Positions 56,300 to 64,000 of a stretch of DNA of 64,000 nucleotides are shown one piece after another. Origin of the DNA: CAWAYH01 sp963786195 (lineage in GTDB: Bacteria > Acidobacteriota > Vicinamibacteria > Vicinamibacterales > 2-12-FULL-66-21). Numbering within the stretch: position 1 is the stretch's first letter; every line of letters begins with the position of its first letter. Below the pieces are notes generated by a model that worked only from the letters and a program-made list of their open reading frames with translations, did not search any database and was not told the origin of the DNA. The position numbers were made by a program, and so were the translations under genes. The stretch is from NCBI GenBank assembly GCA_963786195.1, contig CAWAYH010000006.1, positions 62,001-126,000 of the forward strand, in the 5' to 3' direction.

Positions 56300-58601
56300 A
56301 AAGATCCAGCGTCTCGTGATGCACGCCTTTCGAGGGGTGCCGGGTGAGATGACCGTGGATTTCGGCAACGGCGAGAGCATCGTCGTCTACGGCGACAACG
56401 GCACGGGGAAGAGCACGATCGCCGACGCGCTCGAGTGGTACTTCACGGGCGAGATCGAGCTCCTCTCCCACGAGGGCCGCCAGCACGCCGTGCGCCATGT
56501 CGGGGGCGACGACAACGGCGTCACCTCGGTCGAGGTCGTTGACGAACGGCACGCTCGGCGGGAAGGTCGTGTTCCCGGACGAGCGGCAGCCCGAAGCGTT
56601 CCAGGCCATCCGCCGGGAGACGTTCCTGCTCCGCGGGCGCACGCTGGCGGACTTCATCAACAAGACCAAGACGGAGAAATGGAAGGCGCTGGTCGAGATA
56701 CTCGGCCTCGACGCCATCGAAAGTCTGCGCGAGGACCTGCAACGAGCGCGAAACGAGCTGCGCAAGGAATCCAAGGCCGCGGAAGAACACGCTCAGCAGT
56801 ACGCGCGGGCCCTGGCCTCCGGGGGCGGAGCGGTCACCGATGAATCGGTTCTGTCAAACCTCCAGCAGATCTGCCAGATGCTTGGCGTCGATCCGCCCGA
56901 GTCGCTGGATCAGGCCATCGATCCCCTCTGGCTGACCGCGGCGGCCGGCGGCGAGCGCGGCGATCGAGAAGTCGGATGGCCGGGAGAGCCTGCTGGCCGA
57001 GGTCAAGGCATTGAGCGCGCCGGCAGTGGACATGCGGACTCTCAAGGGCTGGAATGCCCTCGTCGCCTCGGAACGGGCGCGGCTCCTGCCGCGCGCGTCG
57101 CTGGTCCGGGAAGCCAAGCGTCTGGTCGAGACGCAATCGATCAACGGACGTTGTCCGCTCTGCGGCCAATCGGTGAGCGAAAAGGAGCTGGCGCGAAAAA
57201 TCGAGCGCGCGCTGGTCGAAGTGATGGAAGCGTCTCGCGAGCTCGAGCGCCTCCGCGATCCGATTGCTGAATGGGCGGAGGACCTCGATGCCGCGCATCG
57301 ACAGGCGATCGGCTCTTCACGAACGCGCGCGCGCCACGGCGTTCGACGCTGCCGCCGCTTCCCTCGCTTCCTTCCACGGGCCTCCAGAGCTGCCTCGACT
57401 CGCTCGCAGCCGGTCGACATCGAGGCGATCACGGCCTGCGTGACCGGGCTGCAGAAGTGGGACAAGGCAGCGGGCAAGCTGGTCAAGAAGCGGTCGTGCC
57501 GCCGAAGCCAGCACACGCGACACCCAGCTCGTCATGCTGGCGGCGCTTGTGCGAGCAGATCAAGAGGCTGGCGGCAGGCGCGAGCAGAAGGCCGCCGCGC
57601 GCTGCGGGCGTTCACGCTCGCCGACCGCGTGTTCGACGCCTACCAGACGAAGCAGAAGGACGACCTCGCGGAGCTCCTGAAACGAATCAGCCAGCGCGTG
57701 GCCCAGATCTACGCGGCGCTTCACCCGGGCGAGGACTTCGCGGAAGCCGTGAGCATCGAGCCGTGGACGGCCAAGGGCGTCGAGCTGGCCGTCGACTTCT
57801 ACGGATCGCGCCAGCGACCGCCGCATGGCGTGCTCAGCGAGTCACACCTGAACTCGCTCGCCATCGCGCTCTTCCTGGCCATGGCCGAAGACTTCAACAA
57901 GCAGCTCGGCTTCCTGCTGCTCGACGACGTGATCAACAGCTTCGACGTCGAGCATCGCGGGCGGCTCGCCGAGCTCCTGGCCGACGGGTTCTCGAGCTGG
58001 CAGCTCATCGTGCTCACCCACGACCAGCAGTTCTTCGAGCACCTGAGCCGCCGCGCGCCGTCGTGGCGGAAGCTCGAGCTGACATCGTGGAGCTACGGGT
58101 CGGGGCCGCGCACGACGCAGTACGAGACGTCGGGCATTCTGGCCGCGGCCCGCGAGCGACTCGAGAGCGGCGACGTTCACGGCGCTGCCACCAAGGCGCG
58201 GCGCGCGCTCGAGGAGCAGCTGCAGGAGGTCTGCGAGGCGCTCTGGGCACCGCTGCCGTTTCGACGCGGCCAGGCGAACGACAAGCGGGAGATCGGCGAG
58301 TTGTTCAAGGGCGTGCGGCGCGCGCTGAAGGAGCGGGCGAAGACCGATGTTGGAGTCGGTCGAGCCGCTCCTCAAGAACCTGGAGGCGGACGTCGGAGCG
58401 ACGTTGAACGTCGAGGTCCACGGCAGCCGCGGCCGGTCCGGCGCGAGCGAAGTGGAAGCGGCCTTGAAGCGCATCGCAGACGCTCGACGGCATATGGTCC
58501 TGCCCCGAATGCGGCACGCGCGTCTGGCACCGAGGGAACCCGGAAGCCGGCCGCTGCAGGTGCGGCCAGCGCGCGTTTCCGCCGGTTCCGGCGTCGCCTA
58601 G
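56283..58601 (+). CDS. SMC/RecF-like ATPase with zinc hook and C-terminal zinc ribbon (frameshifted)
   Basis: About 770 residues from several frames (shifts near 56545, 56960, 57310, 57500-57600, 58345 and 58490). Walker A is VVYGDNGTGKSTIADALEW at residues 35-53. Coiled-coil stretches surround a zinc-hook CPLCGQSVSEKEL near 57152. The C-terminal head has the signature LSESHLNSLAIALFLAMAED, Walker B LGFLLLDDVINSFDVEH and switch-His LIVLTHDQQF. A Cys4 ribbon, CPECGTRVWHRGNPEAGRC then RCGQ, follows at 58501-58575. These features place it among SMC/Rad50/RecF-like ATPases of the kind used in DNA repair and phage defence; no nuclease gene is adjacent. The ribbon is in frame with the following kinase, but its position fits the ATPase end better. 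Confidence 0.78.
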
Positions 58602-58608
58602 TCGCACT

Positions 58609-60904
58609 TTGATCGGCAGACGCCTCGGCCACTACCGCGTCCTCGAAGAGCTCGGCCACGGCGGCATGGGAAACGTCTACGTCGCCGAGGACACGACGCT
58701 CGAGCGGCGCGTGGCGCTCAAGGTGCTGCGTCCGGAGGTCGCCGACTCGCCGGATCGGCGCGCGCGGTTTCAGCGGGAGGCCCGGGCGGCCGCCGCCCTC
58801 AACCATCCCAACATCGTGCACCTCTACTCGGTCGAGGAGTCCGAGGGCGAGCTCTTCATCACGATGGAGCTCGTTCAGGGCAGCAGCCTGCGCGAGCTCC
58901 TGAACGCCGGCGGTCCGCTGCCGATCTCGACCGACGCTCGCCTTCGCCTCTGCAGATCGCCGAGGGCCTGGCCTGTGCTCACGCGGCGGGCATCCTGCAC
59001 CGGGATCTGAAGCCCGGCAATGTCATGGTCACCGGAGACGATCGCGTCAAGATTCTCGACTTCGGCCTGGCGAAGTTCCTGGCGCCCGCTTCACCCTGGG
59101 ATCCGAGGAAACGACGATGGCCCGGGACGAGTCCACCCAGGGCATGACGTTCGGCACCGCCGGCTACATGTCTCCCGAACAGGCGCTCGGAAAGCCGCTC
59201 GATCCGCGCACGGATCTCTTCGCCCTGGGGGTCGTTCTCTTCGAGATGGCGACCGGGCCGAGCCGCCCTTCGAGGGCGATACGCTGGCCGCCGTCCTCGA
59301 TCAGCTGTTGAATCGGCGTCCCCCCTCCGCCTCGAGCGCTCAATCCCGCCGCTGCCAGCGTTCCTGTCGGACGTCATCGACAAGTGCCTCGAAAAGGATC
59401 CGTGAACGACGCTACGAGTCGGCGACCGATCTCCTGCAGCGATCTGAAGCGCGTCGAGCTGACGAACACTGGTGAGGCGACGCCGGCGACAGGCTCGGTC
59501 GGACGCGAGGATGCCTGCGTCGATCGTGGTGCTCCCGTTCGCGGACTTGAGCCCGGGACAAGACCAGGAGTACTTCTGTCACGGGCTCACCGAGGAGATC
59601 ATCAACACCCTGACGAGAGTCCCGGGATTGCGCGTCATTTCCCGCACGTCGGCGTTCGCGTTCCAGGGCCGCGACCTCGACGTCACCGAGATCGGCAGGA
59701 GGTTGAGGGTCGGCACGGCGCTCGAGGGCAGCGTGCGAAAGGCGGGCGACCGCGTGCGCGTGACCGCCCAGCTCGTCAACGCCGACGGACGGCTATCAGC
59801 TCTGGTCGAAGCGATTCGACCGGGAGCTCTCCGACGTCTTTGCGATTCAGGACGAGATCGCCGCGACGATCGGGCACGAGCTGCGGAGCGGGCTCGTCAG
59901 CGCTCCGGCAGGAACGCGAGCGCCGTTCGACCCCGAGGCCCACGACGCGTACCTGAGAGGGATGTACGCGCTGAACAAATGGACCGACGACTCGATGCAC
60001 CGGGCCATCGGCGACTTCCGCGAGGCGATCGCTCAGGATCCGGGCTTCGCTCCGGCGTACGCCGCACTCGCCGAGGGCTACGTCTGGCTCTATTCCGGCG
60101 TCGGGCATCCTCCCGGCCGCCGACACGGTGCCGCAGGCCCGACGGGCGGTCGAGACAGGCCCTGGAGCTCGAACCCGCATCTGGCCGACGCGCACAAGGT
60201 TCGCGCGTTAATCGCCATGAACCACGACTGGGATCGAGCGGAAGCCGAGGAAGAGTCTCACGCGCGCCCTCGAGCTCGGCTCCGGGATCGGCCGCGGCCC
60301 ATCTCTGGAATGCGTGGCGGCTCGCGCTGCTCGAACGGCAGCACGAGCAGGCGCTGCTCGAACTGGAAGAGGCCGAGCGACTGGACCCGCTCGATCTCCA
60401 GTTGAAGACGCTGATCGGGCTACGTCCACTTCTTCCGCCACGATCTCGATCGCGCGATCGAGCAGTTCGAGAAAGTGCTGGCGCTCGAGCCGTCGTTCGC
60501 CTTTGCTCACTACGCGCTGGGCGACGTCTGCACGCAACGGGGGGAGTACGACCGGGCATTCGCGGAGTTCGACAGGGCGATCGAGCTGGGCGGCCGCTCG
60601 GTGAACCACGTCGGCGTGCTCGGCTACGCCCATGGTCTGGCGGGCAACCGCGACCGGGCCAACGCGCTGCTCCACGAGCTCACAGCACGGGCGGACGCCA
60701 ACTACGTCTCCGCGATGTGGATCGCCCTGATCCACCTCGGGCTCTCGGATCTCGACCGTCTGTTCGAGTGGCTGGATCGCGCGCTTCGACGAGCGGGACG
60801 GCTCGTTGATTCTGGTCACGTCCGCGGTCGAGTTCGATCCGGTGCGCGAGGATCCTCGTTTCAAGTCTCTGCTCGGACGGATGGGGCTTGGCCATCTCGC
60901 GTGA
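58609..60904 (+). CDS. Ser/Thr protein kinase with TolB-like and TPR domains (frameshifted)
   Basis: About 760 residues after many shifts (near 58930, 59095, 59265, 59330, 59420, 59790, 60115, 60255, 60420 and 60790). Start TTG 58609 gives LIGRRLGHYRVLEELGHGG. Kinase motifs are GHGGMGNVYVAE, VALKVL with the catalytic Lys, ILHRDLKPGNVMV, VKILDFGLAKFL and GTAGYMSPEQALG. Next is a TolB/FlgO-like domain (SIVVLPFADLSPGQDQEYFC, GTALEGSVRKAGDRVRVTAQ), then TPR units (AIGDFREAIAQDPGFAPAYA, AIEQFEKVLALEPSFAFAHY). This is a common acidobacterial layout. No membrane segment is visible between the kinase and TolB-like part. It phosphorylates unknown targets and may respond to a TPR-bound partner. Confidence 0.85.
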
Positions 60905-61092
60905 GGATGGCGCTCGGAACTTGACGCGAGGACCGCCGGGCTTACACTACAAGCTATCTCATAAACGCATCTGTGTTGTCCGTGTTGTCCGCGGAACTAA
61001 TAGGCCGATTAGAACAATAGATTGGCGTGCCTGCCGCGATGTGGGATACGTAGCTCGTGCCGATCTAACCAATATGCGTGCCGAACTGTCGG

Positions 61093-61176
61093 GGCCGGCT
61101 GAAGCCGGCCACTACGCGGGAACGGGATGTAGTGTCCGGCTTCAGCGGACGTCAGGTAGCGTCCGGCTCGCCGGAC
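61093..61176. repeat. GGCCGGCTGAAGCCGGCC and TAGTGTCCGGC palindromic repeats
   Basis: Two hairpins lie here: GGCCGGCT-GA-AGCCGGCC (61093-61110) and GTCCGGC-TC-GCCGGAC (61161-61176), with a TAGTGTCCGGCTTCAGC unit between them. They belong to the family at 15411 and 29951. They fill the leader region of the S9 peptidase gene. The rest of 60905-61092 shows no gene. Confidence 0.6.
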
Positions 61177-61192
61177 CGTGAGGAGCGACCCA

Positions 61193-63576
61193 ATGAAATC
61201 GACCGCACGTCTGTTGACCACCGCTCTGACGGCGAGTCTGCTGCTCAGCGCCATCCCCGCGCACGCCCAGGTGACGACGGCCGACTACGATCGCGCGATC
61301 GGGTTGCGCGATCGATGGATCTACCTGACGCAGAACGTGCCGGACCCGGCGACCTGGGTCGAGAACACGAGCCGGTTCTACTACCGGAAGACCGTCAAGG
61401 ACGGCTTCGAGTGGGTCATGGTCGACGCCGAGACGAACCAGAAGCGTCCCGCGTTCGATCATCAGCGGCTGGCAGCGGGTCTGTCGAAAGCGACGGGCGA
61501 CAACTACACCGCGGTGCGCCTGCCCTTCAACAATTTCCGATTCGTGGACCAGGAGCAGGCCATCCAGGTCGCGATGCCGGGAGAAGGAGGAGTGGGCCCG
61601 GGTCGATCGTTCAGCTGCAGGATCTCTGATTACTCGTGTTCGCCCGCAACAGGAGGGTTCGGGCGCGGTGGCGGGGGCGGGCGCGGCGGCCAGCCGCGCA
61701 GCTTCGGCGCCGTGCGCGATCTCGAAGTGCCGGCTGATAACCGCCCGAGGCGCTCGCCGGACGGCAAGTTCGAGGCCTTCGTCCAGAACTTCAACGTTGC
61801 CGTCCGTGCGGCCGGCAGCAGAACAGTCACAGGCCCTCAGCACCGATGGATCGGAGGGCAACTTCTACGATCCCGAATCAATCGTCTGGTCGCCCGATTC
61901 GACGAAGCTGGCGGCCTACCGCGTCAGGCCCGGCTATCGGCGTCTGGTCCACTACATCGAGTCGTCGCCCGCCGATCAGGTCCAGCCGAAGCACTTCACG
62001 ATGCTCTACGCGAAGCCTGGCGACGCGGTCGACCTGGATCAGCCGGTCATCTTTCACGTCAATCCGGCGAAACAGCTGAACGTCCCGAACGATCAGTTCC
62101 CCAGCCCGTTATCGCTCACGCGGCTCGTGTGGCGCCCCGACAGCAAGACGGTGGTGTTCGAGTACAACCAGCGGGGCCATCAGGTCTACCGCGTCATCGA
62201 GGTGGACGGCGTGACGGGCAAAGCCCGCACGCTGATCTCCGAAGAGCCGACCACGTTCGTCGGTCAGCGGATCTACCGCTACGAGATGAACGGCGGAAAG
62301 GACATCATCTGGCTCTCCGAACGGGACGGCTGGCATCACCTCTATCTGATCGACGGCGTGACCGGCAAAGTGAAGAACCAGATCACGAAAGGCGATTGGA
62401 TCGTCCGCGACGTCGTGAAGGTGGACGAGGCGAAACGTCAGATCTGGTTCTCGGCGAGCGGCATGTATCCGGGGAAAGATCCCTACCTGATGCATCACTA
62501 CCGGATCAACTTCGACGGCACGGGCCTGACAACGCTGACGCAGGCAGATGCCAGCCACGACGTCAGCTATTCGACGGACATGAAGTACTTCGTCGACACG
62601 TACTCCAGAGTCGATCTCCCCACCGTGTCCGAGCTGCGGCGAACGAGCGACAACTCGCTCGTCACGGCGCTGGAGAAGGCGGACATCTCGGCGCTGACCG
62701 CGGCCGGCTTCAAGCCGCCCGAGGTGTTCACGGCGAAGGCACGCGACGGGAAGACCGACATCTGGGGCGTCATCGTGCGGCCGACCAACTTCGATCCGGC
62801 GAAGAAGTACCCGGTCATCGAAAACATCTATGCAGGCCCGCACAGCTCGTTCGTGCCGAAGACCTTCTGGCCATTCGGTCCGCATTCGTCGGGCGACAAG
62901 GTGATCGGCATGCAGGCAGCAGGCCGAGCTGGGCTTCATCGTCGTCCAGATTGACGGCATGGGGACGTTCAACCGCTCCAAGGCGTTCCACGACGTCGCG
63001 TGGAAGCGCGTCGGCGACGCGGGATTCCCGGATCGCATCCTCTGGCACAAGGCCGTCGCGGCCAAGTATCCGTATTACGACGTCACGCGTGTCGGGATCT
63101 ACGGCGGCTCGGCGGGAGGACAGAACTCGACGGGCGCGCTCCTCTTCCACCCGGACTTCTACGACGTCGCCGTGTCCTACGCGGGCTGCCACGACAACCG
63201 CATGGACAAGATCGGATGGAACGAGCGGTGGATGGGATGGCCGCTCGACCAGAGCTACGCCGATTCCTCGAACGTCGACAACGCCTGGAAGCTGCAGGGC
63301 AAGCTGCTGCTCGTCGTCGGCGAGCTGGACCAGAACGTCGACCCGGCGTCGACGATGCAGGTGGTCAGCGCGCTGATCAAGGCCAACAAGATGTTCGATC
63401 TGCTCGTGGTGCCAGGAGAGGGGCATGGCGCCCTCAGGACGGTTGGACCGATCGAGTACGGCTACCGCAGGCAGTACGACTACTTCGTGCGTCATCTGCA
63501 GGGCGTCGAGCCGCCCGACTGGAACAAGACACTCAAGCCGGCCGGAACCGCCGGTCCTGTCGAGAGACAGAAATGA
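61193..63576 (+). CDS. secreted S9 peptidase, dipeptidyl-peptidase IV-like (two frameshifts)
   Basis: About 795 residues, shifts near 61820 and 62930. GAGGAG precedes ATG 61193. A signal peptide (LLTTALTASLLLSAIPAHAQ) is followed by a DPP IV-type propeller: WSPDSTKLAAYRVRPGYRRL, TMLYAKPGDAVD, WRPDSKTVVFEYNQRGHQVY, IWLSERDGWHHLYLID. The hydrolase domain has WGVIVRPTNFDPAKKYPVIE, nucleophile IYGGSAGGQNSTG, acid ELDQNVDP and His VPGEGHGA. It should release N-terminal dipeptides from peptides outside the cytoplasm. A Gly-rich GFGRGGGGGRGGQP insert sits in the first propeller part. Its stop overlaps the next gene's start (ATGA), so it forms an operon with an M16 peptidase. Confidence 0.9.
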
Positions 63577-64000
63577 CACGGCGTCGAGTCCTCGCATCCG
63601 GCCTGACTGCTGCGCTCGTCGCGCTCTTGTCTGGCCAGCTCGATCCCGCTCCACCGAGGGCGCAGGCGGGGTCGAGCGCGCAGACAGAGAAGTGGACGTC
63701 GCTGGGGATCGACGTCCAGGAACTGGTCCTCGGAAACGGTTTCCGAATCCTGCTGGTCGAAGACCATCGAAGCCCGCGGGTCGCCGCGTCGCTCCAATAC
63801 AGGGTGGGCGCGCTCCAGGAGAACTACGGCGATCACGGGGCGACCCATTTCCTGGAACACGCCATCCATCAGGGAACGACGACGGTCGGCATCAAGGACT
63901 GGAAGGCGGACCGCGCGCTGCTCGCGACGATCTACCAGACCGAGCAGCAACTGCTGGCCGAGCGCAACGCCTACCGGAATCAGCTGCGCGAGCGCAACGT
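63573..64000 (+). CDS. M16-family metallopeptidase (5' part)
   Basis: The start ATG overlaps the upstream stop by 4 bases. The N-terminus MTRRRVLASGLTAALVALLS is a Tat-like or Sec signal. The mature start LGIDVQELVLGNGFRILLVE and QYRVGALQENYGDHGATHFLEHAIHQGT contain the inverted zinc motif HFLEH of pitrilysin/insulinase peptidases. The window ends in the coiled insertion LLAERNAYRNQLRERN. The co-transcription with a DPP IV-like peptidase suggests a secreted peptide-degradation unit. Confidence 0.9.
   Translation, partial: MTRRRVLASGLTAALVALLSGQLDPAPPRAQAGSSAQTEKWTSLGIDVQELVLGNGFRILLVEDHRSPRVAASLQYRVGALQENYGDHGATHFLEHAIHQGTTTVGIKDWKADRALLATIYQTEQQLLAERNAYRNQLRERN

Noticed and set aside
58501..58620. 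Zinc ribbon as an N-terminal domain of the Ser/Thr kinase
   Set aside because: The frame is continuous, but the kinase has a typical family start at 58609 and the ribbon follows the ATPase naturally after one base shift.

Overview
The window looks like a piece of a high-GC Acidobacteriota chromosome, most likely class Vicinamibacteria. The signs are six MacB/FtsX-type orphan permeases without any ATPase gene (the family known as acidobacterial duplicated orphan permeases, ADOP), PadR regulators paired with two of them, an Oar-like TonB-dependent receptor with an N-terminal carboxypeptidase-regulatory domain, a VWFA protein of acidobacterial type, secreted S9 peptidases, and a kinase/TolB-like/TPR protein. 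This assignment is inference from gene content. No rRNA, tRNA or CRISPR array was seen. Many otherwise good genes are broken by single-base shifts (about 40 in total). This is the pattern of uncorrected indels in a long-read or metagenomic assembly, so I give reconstructed gene limits and name the breaks. A few genes look truly damaged: an IS3-family remnant, a truncated secreted methyltransferase, and a deleted AAA+ ATPase.

Layout. 1-9000: a putative PD-(D/E)XK/nucleotide-cyclase fusion, an ECF42-type sigma factor divergent from its DGPF partner with a candidate promoter, a lipoprotein and a large TonB-dependent receptor. 9100-20300: a diverged MITE-like repeat, secreted small-domain proteins (one fused to DinB), a DUF1624 membrane protein, two PadR-permease operons and a class C beta-lactamase-like hydrolase. 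20300-31400: cupin, two more orphan permeases, methyltransferases, palindromic repeats, a MoaD-like/beta-propeller pair, a TPR-DUF2914 protein and a SEC-C protein. 31400-37200: a truncated IS3 element followed by an island of lower GC, free of frameshifts, with a VWFA protein, a DsbA-like thioredoxin, a 14-cysteine secreted protein and an RHH regulator, then a truncated YD/TIG protein. 37400-41000: LigD polymerase and ligase domains as two separate genes. 41000-48300: S9 peptidase, ankyrin protein, and a Clp-like AAA+ ATPase with a release-factor-like tail. 48300-53700: two convergent orphan permeases with flanking GGATTGC-type repeat arrays. 53700-64000: DUF169, phosphoglucomutase, an SMC/RecF-like ATPase with a small upstream partner, a Ser/Thr kinase, a second S9 peptidase and the start of an M16 peptidase.

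How the genes fit together. Much of the window concerns the cell envelope and secreted enzymes (peptidases, permeases, TonB receptor, hydrolase), with local regulators (PadR, ECF42) beside their likely targets. The best candidates for undescribed biology are the cyclase fusion with altered base-specificity residues, the AAA+/release-factor-like protein, the SMC-like ATPase pair, and an intergenic repeat family with 26-bp terminal inverted repeats.
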